64,000 nucleotides of DNA from Dendrosporobacter quercicolus (GCF_900104455.1 NZ_FNHB01000001.1:496001-560000); one strand, 5' to 3'; positions 26,241 through 35,702 are shown, numbered from the stretch's first letter. The notes: generated from the letters alone by a model not told the origin. Numbers and translations: made by a program.

Positions 26241-28797
26241 ACAGTCTTGGATCAACCGGCTCACTTTCCAGCGCCAGCACACCGAAGACGCATTCATGCA
26301 CCCGGTAAAGCGGCTCATTCTTCACGAACCGGCCCAGTGCTTCCATCCCCAGCGCGAATTCTCGCAGCGCCAAACTACGCTTTTTGCCAAGCGAACGTTT
26401 TTTCAGGCGGGTGAGCTTATCCGGCAATGTATATTCCGGCCCGTAAATAATGCGCAGATACTCGCGCCCGCGGCATTTCACGGCTGGCTGCAAAAGCTCG
26501 CCCTTATATTTCGCCACGAAATTAAGCGGCTTCACCACCATACCCTCGCCGCCGGAAGCGGTCAGGTCATTCCACCAGTCAATGCCGTTTTGGATGCTTG
26601 CTTGATTTGTCAAATCCACCAAAATGTGATTGGTAGCGACCAGTACCGGATCGGTGTGGGCAAGATATTTTTTAATTGTTTCCATATGCCAGATATGGTT
26701 TTTATCTGAGTGAACCATACCCTCTGTAGCCAATATGTGAAACGGCGCAATCCGGTAGTCCAGAGTGCTTTCAACATCCCAGCAATATTGGCGATAGGCT
26801 GATGTGTATTTTGCCATCAAGTCGGCGCGTTCGGTATATCGCTCGCCTATTACCTGAATATCAACATTTTGGCCAGAAGCTGTGCTGCCAACAACCCTGG
26901 CTTTATTACTGGATACAGCCGCTTTTTGCAAAGCAGCTACTGCTGCGGCAAGGCCGTTTACCCCGGCACAGCCGGTAGGGGCATATTGCTGCTCCAATAA
27001 CAACTGCGCTTTGGCTGACCAGGGCATAAGCTCTGTGTCCAGGCACACCCAATCAGTGTTAAACTCAGCCCAAAAGCCAGATTCGCTGAGCGCTTGGCGC
27101 ACTCTCGCGAGCAAAGCGCTTTGCACACTGGCATCATGGAAGAAATGCCGTCCTGTACGTGTATAGATAATCCCGGCGCTGCCATCTTGAATCATAAATC
27201 TTTGCTTAGCTGCTGACGCATCTTTGCAGACAACGATCACCGCGCGGGACCCCATGTGCTTTTGCTCGCAGACAACCGAGCTTACGCCGCGCTTTTGATA
27301 ATAAGCAAAGGCTTCCAGCGGACGCTCCAGTATATCATCAATTCCAGATGTTTCGCAGGGTGACATGGTAGGCGGCAGGTAAATCAGCCAATGAGGATCA
27401 GCAGCATAGCGGCTCATGATTTCGATGGCGGCAGCCGCGTTTTCCTCGCGGATGGTCACGCCTCTATGCAGCCCAGTTTCGATATACCGTTTTTCCAGCA
27501 CATCCGCGATGTTCAGTACATCGCTATATTCCTCTTGTACACAGAGCGGCTTGATTGGCTCATAATAGGTCTCTAATGCCGGAACGCTGACAAGCTCAGC
27601 CTCGGGGTAGCGGTAGGCGGTGAGCTTGCCGCCAAAAACACAGCCGGTGTCAATATTCAAGGTATTGTTAACCTGGTACACTTCTGCCGTAGGTGTGTGC
27701 CCATAAACAACCTTGGCCTTGCCGCGATATTCGCTCGCCCAATCAAGGCGTACCGGCAAACCATATTCGTCGCTTTCGCCGGTGGTATCGCCAAATAAGG
27801 CAAAATCCCGCACTCTACCTGAACTTTTGCCCTGATATGCTTCCTTCATCCCGGCATGGGCGACGACCAGCCTGCCGTCATCCAGCACATAATGCCCGAT
27901 GAGACTGTCGAGAAATGCTTTTAATTCGGCAATCCATGCAGCAGGCTGCCCTGCAAGCTGGTTGACGGAATCTTCCAAGCCATGCGTCTGCTGCACCTTA
28001 GCGCCCTTTAAAAATCTAAGTAATTTTATATCATGATTGCCGGGAACGCAAAGGGCGTTGCCGGCTTTCCCCATGTTCATGGCAAGCTTCAGGGTTTCGG
28101 CAATTTTAGGTCCTCTGTCACACAAGTCGCCCAAAAAGACTGCTTTTCTGCCAGCGGCATGGAAAGCAGTAAACTGGTCTTGGTCAACCGTGTATCCCAT
28201 TTTTGCCAGCAAAGCACATAGTTCATCAAAACAGCCATGTACATCGCCAATGATATCAAAGGGGCCATGCTCCTCGCTTTTATCCGTCCAGGCCGGAATG
28301 CGGCTGATCACCACATCTTCCTCAGGATCATCAATGACATAAATATAGCGAAAGCCCTCTTTTTTTAAATGCCGCAGCGATTTTTTCAGTTCCAGGCAAT
28401 GCCGTTTGACTACATGCTCGCCGAACTGCCTATCGGGACGGGCTTTATTGCGCTGGATGCAAACAGCTTCCGGTGTATTCATCACAATGGCGACAGGCAG
28501 TACATCAAATTTTTTGGCCAGTGCCACCCCAGCGCTGCGGGCGCTTTGCTGAACATTAGTAGCATCAATGACCACCAGTTTATTCGCCGCCAACCGTTTT
28601 TCGGCAATATAGTAGAGTGCGTCAAAAGCAGCCTTGCTTACACTCTGATTGTTTTCGTCATCAGCTACCAGCCCCCGGAAATAATCGGAAGACAATACTT
28701 CCGTGGGTTTAAAGTGCTGCTTGGCAAAGCTGGATTTGCCGCTGCCGGAAGCGCCGATCATCGCCACCACACACAGTTTTGGAATTTCTATTCGCAT
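26239..28797 (-). CDS. pnkp: Polynucleotide kinase-phosphatase-ligase (Pnkp)
   Basis: Bacterial Pnkp heals and seals broken RNA together with Hen1. The 852 residues show all three modules: a 5'-kinase with Walker A GASGSGKSSFA near residue 17, a calcineurin-type 2',3'-phosphatase (GDVHGCFDE, GDLCDRGP, GNHD, YGHTPT) from about 175, and a C-terminal ligase-like adenylyltransferase with the nucleotidyl lysine in EQKHMGSR at about residue 515. Length matches the Clostridium-type enzyme. The gene overlaps hen1 by 10 bp, which shows coupling. It is intact. Confidence 0.95.
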   Translation of the reverse strand: MRIEIPKLCVVAMIGASGSGKSSFAKQHFKPTEVLSSDYFRGLVADDENNQSVSKAAFDALYYIAEKRLAANKLVVIDATNVQQSARSAGVALAKKFDVLPVAIVMNTPEAVCIQRNKARPDRQFGEHVVKRHCLELKKSLRHLKKEGFRYIYVIDDPEEDVVISRIPAWTDKSEEHGPFDIIGDVHGCFDELCALLAKMGYTVDQDQFTAFHAAGRKAVFLGDLCDRGPKIAETLKLAMNMGKAGNALCVPGNHDIKLLRFLKGAKVQQTHGLEDSVNQLAGQPAAWIAELKAFLDSLIGHYVLDDGRLVVAHAGMKEAYQGKSSGRVRDFALFGDTTGESDEYGLPVRLDWASEYRGKAKVVYGHTPTAEVYQVNNTLNIDTGCVFGGKLTAYRYPEAELVSVPALETYYEPIKPLCVQEEYSDVLNIADVLEKRYIETGLHRGVTIREENAAAAIEIMSRYAADPHWLIYLPPTMSPCETSGIDDILERPLEAFAYYQKRGVSSVVCEQKHMGSRAVIVVCKDASAAKQRFMIQDGSAGIIYTRTGRHFFHDASVQSALLARVRQALSESGFWAEFNTDWVCLDTELMPWSAKAQLLLEQQYAPTGCAGVNGLAAAVAALQKAAVSSNKARVVGSTASGQNVDIQVIGERYTERADLMAKYTSAYRQYCWDVESTLDYRIAPFHILATEGMVHSDKNHIWHMETIKKYLAHTDPVLVATNHILVDLTNQASIQNGIDWWNDLTASGGEGMVVKPLNFVAKYKGELLQPAVKCRGREYLRIIYGPEYTLPDKLTRLKKRSLGKKRSLALREFALGMEALGRFVKNEPLYRVHECVFGVLALESEPVDPRL

Positions 28798-30164
28798 CGC
28801 GTAAACACTCCCATCTGAGTCGGCGTGCCGGTATCATCGTCATTATCGCCGATTTCCTTAATTGCGACTTTGTAGCGATAATTTTCGCAAATAGCATTGA
28901 CCCAGGCAGCAAACTGCGCCCGGTTCCATTCAAAGCGATGATCTGCATGGCGGAGGGCATTTTCCTTCATGCCTGCATAATGGATGTTATATTCCGCATT
29001 AGGCGTGGTGATGATAACGGTTCGGGGATTGGCAAACTCAAACAGCACGCGTGTAAATGCCGTCAATCTCGATTCATCCAGATGCTCAATCACCTCGACC
29101 ACACAAGCGCAGTCAAAGCCTTCGCACCGTTTATCCCTATAGACAAGCGAGCCTTGAAATAATCCCAGCTTGTTTTGCAGGGTTTCATGGAGCCGGTCAA
29201 CTTTTAGCTTGTCTTTCGCCCGCTCTAGCGCGGTAAAAGCGACATCAAAGGCGGCAACCTTGCTAAGCTGCTGTTCCCGGAGCAACAGACGGGTTAGATT
29301 TCCCTCACCGCAACCCATATCAATCACACTTTTAGCACCGCTGGCCAATACCTCGTCAACCACCGCACGCAGCCGGGTTTGATTAAGCTTAGGCCTCTTT
29401 GCTTCTGGCTCAGCCTGTCCGGGGGCATCCTCCTCCGGGTTATCTGTCAGCCGGGCCAGAGCCTTATTGATTAAACTGCGCCGGCGGTGTAAATAGCGGC
29501 TGGTGATGTATTCGCACAGCGGGTGCTCTTTCAACCAGCCTTCGCCATGAGAGAGCAGCTTTTCGATTTCTGCGTCAGCTATGTAATAATGCTTTTGGGT
29601 ATCAAATACCGGAATCAGCACATACAGATGATGTAACAGCTCACAGAGCCGCAGTGTTCCTGATAGCGTCAAATTCACGTAATTGCTCTGTCCCCAGCGC
29701 GGGAATTGATCATCATTGGGAAAGGTCTCAACTGCGATGGTGTAGCCAAGCGGCTCAAAAACAGCGGGCAGCATATTTTTGTTGGAAGCGGCAAGCATAT
29801 GAATCTTCGCTTTCAAATTAATGGGTGTATCGGCAAGCGCCTGTTTTTCTTTCGAGCGCCCGGACATAGCAGTTCCGAACACTCTGGACAGAGCCGTACT
29901 CATAAAGGATGAGCAGACATACGGACGGTCATTGACATAATCAAACAATCCGCCCTCGCTTGAACCCACCTTGCCCCGCGCCAGCTCAATGGGGTCGATA
30001 TCTAAGAGCAGGGCGGCGGTGGTACTCTCATTTGACACCTCGGGATAAAAAACATACGCCTTGCCGTAATTCAGCGTAAACTCCTGTGGGCGGGAGGGGT
30101 TCTTATGCAGGAGGTAACCCAAATCCTGTGTGTTTTTCCCCTGGTAATTTATCGTTAACAGCAT
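28788..30164 (-). CDS. hen1: Hen1 3'-terminal RNA ribose 2'-O-methyltransferase
   Basis: Hen1 methylates the 2'-OH at the 3' end of a cleaved RNA before Pnkp seals it, making the junction resistant to the same nuclease. The N-terminal domain (MLLTINYQGKNTQDLGYLL, then PEVSNE) is the bacterial Hen1-specific part that activates Pnkp ligation. The C-terminal half is a methyltransferase with a SAM site (VIDMGCGEGNL) and the metal-binding EVIEHLD, ending in the TTPNAEYN motif. 458 residues is normal. ATG 30164 follows GCGAGG. Confidence 0.95.
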   Translation of the reverse strand: MLLTINYQGKNTQDLGYLLHKNPSRPQEFTLNYGKAYVFYPEVSNESTTAALLLDIDPIELARGKVGSSEGGLFDYVNDRPYVCSSFMSTALSRVFGTAMSGRSKEKQALADTPINLKAKIHMLAASNKNMLPAVFEPLGYTIAVETFPNDDQFPRWGQSNYVNLTLSGTLRLCELLHHLYVLIPVFDTQKHYYIADAEIEKLLSHGEGWLKEHPLCEYITSRYLHRRRSLINKALARLTDNPEEDAPGQAEPEAKRPKLNQTRLRAVVDEVLASGAKSVIDMGCGEGNLTRLLLREQQLSKVAAFDVAFTALERAKDKLKVDRLHETLQNKLGLFQGSLVYRDKRCEGFDCACVVEVIEHLDESRLTAFTRVLFEFANPRTVIITTPNAEYNIHYAGMKENALRHADHRFEWNRAQFAAWVNAICENYRYKVAIKEIGDNDDDTGTPTQMGVFTRCE

Positions 30165-30197
30165 AGCATGACCTCGCTTCTTTCCTATTATTCCTTC

Positions 30198-31976
30198 CTA
30201 CTTCAACCGAAAAACCTTTCCTTTCGGAGCAAACGGCAGATTTGCGCCTATTGGCATCAAATAGGCGTGTTCCCGGCCATGAAGCACAATCTTGTCACAC
30301 TGTCCATCGGTTATGATGAGCAGCGGCGCCTCTTTCGGAAAATCATCGGCTTCATCCAGTAAATGAATCCCCGGCTGCAATACTGTGCCGCCGCGCCCCC
30401 TTACTTTGACGGTTCCGGCAATATCTTCCGGACGCATATAGCCCATGTCATACGCCGCTGCATCGCAAAACACCACCCTAGCTGCCGGGACATCCCGGGA
30501 GGCGGCGTATGAAGCAATTGCTCCTAATGCTGCTGCCAGCAAGGGACGCTCCATAGAGCCAGAGGTATCCAAAAGCACACCAAACGTCCTGCCGTCTAAG
30601 GCTTCCTCCCTGCTACTCCAATTCGGCCGGGGAATATCCGGGGTTGTGGACTGACGGCGGCTGAGCCTGGCATAGGTTCGTTTTTTCGTTAGCGGCGCAA
30701 AGTAGCTGTCGAACCAGCGGGCAAGCTCTACATCCCACAGAATGGGGGGAGCAGACAATGCCCGTATTTCCTCAACCAAACCGCTTGGCAGATAACCCCG
30801 TCCTTGCTCGCGGTGATAGTAAAGGCCTTGCGACAAGGATCGGCGATAAAATTCGTCCAAGTCGGTATCGGCTTTCCGGTCATTCGGCGCGCCGAGAATG
30901 TCGCCAAGTCCCACCCCTCGCAAGGTCGCCAGCTTGCGATAGGTTCGCAGGTCAGTCACAATGATGTCATACACAGCTTCGACATTCAGACCATTAAACT
31001 GTTCGTCGTATAACAGTCCCTCCGGACGTTCGCCCACGCCCATTTCCGTTAGCCAACGGTTAATGACAAAATCGCAGGCCACATTCCACAAATACGGGTC
31101 ACGCCATGCACGCCGCTCACCGTGCCGCAAGGCGGCATGCAAAAATTCGTGTGCCATAACAAATTTTACTTCCCCATCATCCAGTTTGGCGGCAGGATTA
31201 ATGTAAATCTCCAACATAGCTGGCATGACCGCCGCAATCGAAATCTGCTCCCGTATACAAATCTGCGGGTCGGCTATAATGTGAAATTGCGCCGCGATAG
31301 CACCAAGCAGCGGATAGCTGTTAATAAACCATTCGGCAGCCCGTTCATATTTGGAATTAAGCCGCCGGGGATGCACTGCATCCGAGGCTGCTGACACTGC
31401 GTTCCAAACAGCTTCCTGCAAGCCCTCGGCAAACAGTGCCGGCCAATCGTTTTTTTTATGATACCAACGAAATTCCTGTTTGGAGGAAAACATCATATCC
31501 TCCTCGCTGCCCGCTGTACCAAAATGGCTGTATTCCCATTTTTCATCCGGCGACATAAACTCCAGGCGTTCATACAATACGTCTTCGTCTTTTATAGGAG
31601 GCGCAACGCGAAATTCATCAAGCGGCCTGCCAAATTTTAAGTCTGATAAAAAATTCTCCACCGCACAGTCGCAGACGACATTCCAATCCTGTTGACGCGC
31701 TTTTTCCTTAAAATGCGCCAGACCCAAATGCAGCAAAGCGTGGGCGATTGCCCGCGCCCATTTTTCCGCTGCGGCTTTGCTATGCGGATTGCAATAGACA
31801 TAACCGGCAGAAGCAACGATGCACAAGCCGTCTTTCGGATAGGCTCGCCCCTCATCACGGCAGATATGCGCCGCTCTGGCAAGTTTGCCAAATATAGGGT
31901 GTCTGTAAACGACCTCCAGGCCTTCTTGAAAAAATTCAGCCGCTTGCTTGTCGGACTTCTTATGTGCCTTTTTCAC
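30198..31976 (-). CDS. DUF2201 metallopeptidase-like / VWA-domain protein
   Basis: This 592-residue protein has an N-terminal/central putative metallopeptidase domain with HEFLHAALRH, and a C-terminal von Willebrand A-like domain with the MIDAS motif DTSGSM. DUF2201/VWA proteins are usually encoded beside MoxR-type AAA ATPases and are thought to act with them in protein-complex remodelling. Here the GTG start overlaps the AAA gene's stop as GTGA. It lies between the AAA gene and hen1, implying that it serves the RNA-repair complex, although the exact role is unknown. Confidence 0.85.
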   Translation of the reverse strand: MKKAHKKSDKQAAEFFQEGLEVVYRHPIFGKLARAAHICRDEGRAYPKDGLCIVASAGYVYCNPHSKAAAEKWARAIAHALLHLGLAHFKEKARQQDWNVVCDCAVENFLSDLKFGRPLDEFRVAPPIKDEDVLYERLEFMSPDEKWEYSHFGTAGSEEDMMFSSKQEFRWYHKKNDWPALFAEGLQEAVWNAVSAASDAVHPRRLNSKYERAAEWFINSYPLLGAIAAQFHIIADPQICIREQISIAAVMPAMLEIYINPAAKLDDGEVKFVMAHEFLHAALRHGERRAWRDPYLWNVACDFVINRWLTEMGVGERPEGLLYDEQFNGLNVEAVYDIIVTDLRTYRKLATLRGVGLGDILGAPNDRKADTDLDEFYRRSLSQGLYYHREQGRGYLPSGLVEEIRALSAPPILWDVELARWFDSYFAPLTKKRTYARLSRRQSTTPDIPRPNWSSREEALDGRTFGVLLDTSGSMERPLLAAALGAIASYAASRDVPAARVVFCDAAAYDMGYMRPEDIAGTVKVRGRGGTVLQPGIHLLDEADDFPKEAPLLIITDGQCDKIVLHGREHAYLMPIGANLPFAPKGKVFRLK

Positions 31977-33076
31977 GCTTTATCCCTCACTGCCAGGCGG
32001 GGCAAATCCCGCACGACTTCGATCAAAAACCAGTCAGGCAGAGCCTTATCGTTGTCATCGGGCGCAACTGCCATTTGGGCGATCTCCAGGCTTATGGCGG
32101 CCAAATCCTTTAGTAGCGTCTTGGCCCGCAGAGCAAGCTGTTTAGCACTTGCCGACATTTTGTCCTTTTCCGGCGGAAGCTCTTTCACAAGCTGGGCGCG
32201 GAAACTTTGCGCCAAAAAGTACAACGAATCCCGATCCTCGGGCGCGGCAGGAAACTTTTGATCACCGTTAATAATGGCAGCTAATGCATAGCGATTATTG
32301 ATATTTTTCACAAAGGCGCAGAATTGCATGGCATGGTGCAATGATAGGCACCCACTGGTCAGAACTTTAAGCTGTTTATCGTCTATTTCATTATGTGCAT
32401 GAAGTACATCGGACAACATATGCCACGAACGCGGCGTGGAAAACGGTTCCTCTGTTTTGGGCGGCTGCGTCCACAGGTGGTCAGGGCGTAAGCCGATATA
32501 TTCGATAATATGCGGATGAATGTTATGATTGCCTGCCCAGGTAAGCCAGTCCCGATGATTTGCCGTCAGTTCTACATGAAACATCCGGTTAACTAATGCA
32601 CTGGACATGGGTTTTACGATGGCGTTATCCTGGGCGCGGTTTCCCGCTCCGATAACGATTGAGCCTTCAGGCAGAGTATATTCACCAATTCTTCGGTCAT
32701 GAATCAAGCTGTAAAAAGCCTTCTGCACCTCCTGTGAACAGGCATTAAGCTCGTCCAAAAATAAACAGTACGGCTCGTCCTGTGCAATACTCTTCGGCGG
32801 GCAGAAGATACTCTTACCGTCAACGATTTGCGGTACGCCGATAATGTCCTCCGGGGCAAGCTGACTACCTAAAAGCGATACGCAAGGCAGCCCCAGCGCA
32901 GCCGCAAAGTGCTCCACAATGGATGATTTACCGATACCGGGTGCTCCCCAGATGAATAAGGGACGGACAAGCGCAATATTTAAAAGTACGTCAAAGAGCT
33001 GCTTTTGTGTGACGGATATTGGTAGATTTATAGAAATACGCCTCCCTTGTTGGCTAGCTTTAAACAACAAGGACAC
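31973..33076 (-). CDS. MoxR-type AAA ATPase
   Basis: AAA+ domain with Walker A GAPGIGKSS, Walker B CLFLDELNA, sensor region GAGNRAQD and a C-terminal helical part; at most 367 residues. MoxR ATPases act with VWA partners, and the VWA gene overlaps directly downstream. The start is uncertain. The longest frame begins at a GTG (33076) that lies inside a strong hairpin, whereas the only good ribosome site (AAGGGAGG at about 33043) precedes ATT/ATA codons, so translation may begin nearer 33030 or be coupled to a leader frame. Confidence 0.85.
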   Translation of the reverse strand: MSLLFKASQQGRRISINLPISVTQKQLFDVLLNIALVRPLFIWGAPGIGKSSIVEHFAAALGLPCVSLLGSQLAPEDIIGVPQIVDGKSIFCPPKSIAQDEPYCLFLDELNACSQEVQKAFYSLIHDRRIGEYTLPEGSIVIGAGNRAQDNAIVKPMSSALVNRMFHVELTANHRDWLTWAGNHNIHPHIIEYIGLRPDHLWTQPPKTEEPFSTPRSWHMLSDVLHAHNEIDDKQLKVLTSGCLSLHHAMQFCAFVKNINNRYALAAIINGDQKFPAAPEDRDSLYFLAQSFRAQLVKELPPEKDKMSASAKQLALRAKTLLKDLAAISLEIAQMAVAPDDNDKALPDWFLIEVVRDLPRLAVRDKA

Positions 33077-33104
33077 GTTCTGCCGTGTCCTTGCTTGGTA
33101 TCAA
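33060..33104 (-). promoter_or_regulatory. Hairpin with possible 14-residue leader peptide before the AAA gene
   Basis: CAAGGACACG and CGTGTCCTTG (33068-33093) form a 10-bp stem followed by TTGTTT on the minus strand, a terminator-like structure between prfH and the AAA gene. A frame starting at TTG 33104 with AAGGAG nine bases upstream runs through the hairpin to a TAA at 33060 (14 residues). This could be attenuation or processing control of the lower half of the operon. Confidence 0.4.
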
Positions 33105-33251
33105 CTTATGTTGCTCCTTATAAAACAATTTCTATTGCAAGGATATTACACTTTTTTTGTGAATTTCACTATGAACAGAATTTTCAATGTTCTATCGCTG
33201 CAGTGGGTTTCTTTAAAATGAATATACCAGCTTCTTATTTCCAATATTTGT

Positions 33252-33845
33252 TCACAGAACCCGTTTAAAATCCAAGCCCTCGTATACCCGTACGGCATTG
33301 CCGCGTATTAACGAGTTACGCTCTATCCAGTTATGGCGGTCTGTCGCACATTTGTCATCCGCATCCTGCTCGGCAATCAGCTTGAGGAGACGCTCCTGCG
33401 CCAGCTTCCGATTCATATGCTGGCTGCGCTCGTCTGTGGAAATTGCACTTATACCAAGCGGCACATAGGTTGCACGAACGCCTGTCTCAACTTTGTTGAC
33501 ATTTTGACCGCCTTTGCCACTGCTTCGGAATATTTCAAAGCGTATTAGCGTGCTGTCAATGTCCGTACAATCAATTTTTTCAACGGGGCTTACATCAATG
33601 AACCAGTTTTTACGTTTATGCTTGGTTCGGAACGGACTTTGGCAAATCCATTTCACAGTCCCTTCTAAGTAACGCAAATCACGTTCACTCTCTATGATAA
33701 TACTTTTATAGCAGCCATACTGTGAGCCGGGTGTCCTCTGCCTGATAGTAATATCGGCATTCTCTTTCACTATCACACTAGCATATTTGCCGACAGCCAA
33801 CTCACATTCCGCCGGACCACGCCCGGAACTGATTTGCCATTCCAT
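33252..33845 (-). CDS. prfH: Peptide chain release factor homologue PrfH
   Basis: PrfH is a class I release-factor homologue lacking the codon-recognition domain. Known function of the RtcB2-PrfH pair: PrfH releases peptides from ribosomes whose decoding centre has been cut, and RtcB re-ligates the 16S rRNA. The protein (197 residues) has the catalytic GGQ in RSSGKGGQNVNKVETGVR and the following ATYVPLGISA. It starts with ATG 33845, 2 bp after the rtcB stop, so the pair is co-translated. Confidence 0.93.
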   Translation of the reverse strand: MEWQISSGRGPAECELAVGKYASVIVKENADITIRQRTPGSQYGCYKSIIIESERDLRYLEGTVKWICQSPFRTKHKRKNWFIDVSPVEKIDCTDIDSTLIRFEIFRSSGKGGQNVNKVETGVRATYVPLGISAISTDERSQHMNRKLAQERLLKLIAEQDADDKCATDRHNWIERNSLIRGNAVRVYEGLDFKRVL

Positions 33846-33847
33846 GC

Positions 33848-34954
33848 CTATTCCCCCGCCTTGAAATTATACAACGGCCTGATAACTGAAACGATGTCCG
33901 CTGTGTCGCCGAGCTGAGCAACAATTTCCTCCATCGGCTTGTATGCAAACGGCGATTCGTCGATGGTGCTTTTGTTCATAGTAGTGGTGTAAATGCCCTT
34001 CATCGCCTTTTCGTATTGGGTGAGGGTGATGCGCGCTTTCGCAGTCATGCGGCTCATGATACGCCCCGCACCATGCGGAGCCGAATAGTTCCAATCGGCG
34101 TTTCCCTTACCGATACAGATAAGGCTGCCGTCCCTCATATTCATAGGAATAAGTACCCGCTCGCCCTTTTGTGCGGAGATGGCGCCTTTGCGCAGAATCC
34201 GGTTCTCCATGTCGATATAGTTGTGGATGGTGGTAAACTGCTCCGCGATTTTGAGCTTCATTCTCTTTTCTATTTCCCTCACGATAGCTTTGCGGTTTAA
34301 GTCCGCATACTGCTGGACAATGGCCATGTCGTGCAGATAATCATTCAAAAGTTCCCCCTCAACATACGCCAGCACCCGATCATCGCCCTTACCCGTGCGG
34401 CCTAAACTGTTGGCGGCGGCATTCTGGTAATAATCACAGACCTGCTTGCCGAGATTCCGGCTGCCGGAATGTATGACGAGATAAAGCCGTCCCTCATCAT
34501 CTTTACCCAGTTCTATGAAATGGTTGCCGCCGCCCAGCGTACCGATGGAGCAAGCGGCGCGATCAAGGTCAACATGCTTGGCGCAGCGCAGCTCGGTCAG
34601 ATTGATTTTTTCGTTAAAATGATGCGGCGTTTGCCGAATACCGAAGCCGGATGGGACATATTGATGAACCGCCTTATCCAGTTGTGCAAGCTCCACGCGC
34701 TTGTCCTTCAAGAGGACAGTTTCCATGCCGCAGCCGATGTCCACGCCGACAAGGTTCGGAACAATTTTATCGGTAATAGTCATGGTCGTACCAATGGTGC
34801 AGCCCATGCCGGCGTGGACATCCGGCATGATGCGGATTTTTCTGCCTGCCATGAATTCCTGATTTAAGAGATGCTCAATTTGCATGATAGCGTTCTGTTC
34901 GGCGATATCGGTGAACACCTTGGCGGTGTTGTACTTGCCTTGAAGCTCAATCAT
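33848..34954 (-). CDS. rtcB: RtcB-family RNA ligase
   Basis: RtcB joins 2',3'-cyclic phosphate and 5'-OH RNA ends using GTP and Mn2+. Metal-binding and guanylation motifs are visible: DVHAGMGCTIG, VGVDIGCGM with the conserved Cys, GGGNHFIEL and HSGSRN. At 368 residues it is shorter than E. coli RtcB (408) and matches the RtcB2 type linked to prfH. ATG 34954 has GGAGG 7 bases upstream. The gene follows the unknown frameshifted gene with no gap. Confidence 0.93.
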   Translation of the reverse strand: MIELQGKYNTAKVFTDIAEQNAIMQIEHLLNQEFMAGRKIRIMPDVHAGMGCTIGTTMTITDKIVPNLVGVDIGCGMETVLLKDKRVELAQLDKAVHQYVPSGFGIRQTPHHFNEKINLTELRCAKHVDLDRAACSIGTLGGGNHFIELGKDDEGRLYLVIHSGSRNLGKQVCDYYQNAAANSLGRTGKGDDRVLAYVEGELLNDYLHDMAIVQQYADLNRKAIVREIEKRMKLKIAEQFTTIHNYIDMENRILRKGAISAQKGERVLIPMNMRDGSLICIGKGNADWNYSAPHGAGRIMSRMTAKARITLTQYEKAMKGIYTTTMNKSTIDESPFAYKPMEEIVAQLGDTADIVSVIRPLYNFKAGE

Positions 34955-34956
34955 GT

Positions 34957-35312
34957 TTAGTCCTCCAATAAATTGCGTATATCATGGTAGTGTAAATTAC
35001 TAATCTGCAAAGCTGCCCCATCGTGATTGTTCAGCCACATCTTTCGCCGCAGCGCTTTTTTATGTCGGTAATAGCGCAGCTTGTCCGCTACTGCGGCAAT
35101 TTCAGACCGGCCGGTATATTTAATATTGAACCTTCTGCTTCAAGCAATCTGCGTGAATGAGTAATTGAAGCTGTGAATATTAATGGCGCATACTTAATGC
35201 CTCCGAGCCAATGGCAGGTCATTATATACGTATGGTTACCAAGGCGTATAAACGGGTACCATTTATCATGAAAAAGAATCCGCTTAGCATTATTTATATC
35301 ACTTTTAGTCAC
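34957..35312 (-). pseudogene. Unknown protein upstream of rtcB, one frameshift
   Basis: From GTG 35312 a frame reads IRLGNHTYIMTCHWLGGIKY to LEAEG; a shift near 35130 then continues IKYTGRSEIAAVADKLRYYR to a TAA at 34957-34959, whose final codons carry the rtcB ribosome site. The restored protein is about 117 residues, basic near the C-terminus. I do not recognise it. Its coupling to rtcB suggests a role in the RNA-repair operon, but the lesion may have inactivated it, or the sequence may contain a 1-base error here. Confidence 0.5.
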
Positions 35313-35331
35313 TGTGTTAGCATAGCATTAG

Positions 35332-35688
35332 CTATTCGATGATCTCGGTAAAGTACACTACAGTTACAATATCGCTCAGTGATACCGTTTTATTGTAAAT
35401 GGATTCTAAAAATTCCAAGAGTTCATCGACGCCGCTAATATCGGGGTTTTCTCCTTGTAAATCATGCTTGGTTAAATGAGAAATTTGTTTAACCAGCACT
35501 CTGTCAATGATCGCAGCATATACTCTTTGCTTGGGTGCAAACCGCTTGCCGGCAGTCACCCAAACGATATCGCCTGCCTGATATTTATCTCTTTTATCAC
35601 CGCGCCTGATGGTACAGGTCTTGCGGCGTTCAACCAGCTGACTGTAGTGGTTGGCTGAATAAAAATTAATGGCCTTCATGGATTCCAT
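35332..35688 (-). CDS. ASCH-domain (PUA-like) RNA-binding protein
   Basis: The 118 residues fit the ASCH superfamily: AINFYSANHYSQLVERRKT, CTIRRGDKRDKYQAGDIVWV and YAAIIDRV, the usual beta-barrel with a KT-IR-GD motif. ASCH proteins bind RNA or modified nucleotides; some are RNA or nucleotide hydrolases. ATG 35688 has GGAGG 7 bases upstream, located in the 14-bp gap after the aminotransferase stop. As first gene of the RNA-repair stretch it may recognise damaged RNA, which is inference. Confidence 0.75.
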   Translation of the reverse strand: MESMKAINFYSANHYSQLVERRKTCTIRRGDKRDKYQAGDIVWVTAGKRFAPKQRVYAAIIDRVLVKQISHLTKHDLQGENPDISGVDELLEFLESIYNKTVSLSDIVTVVYFTEIIE

Positions 35689-35702
35689 TGCTTCTCCTCC
35701 AA

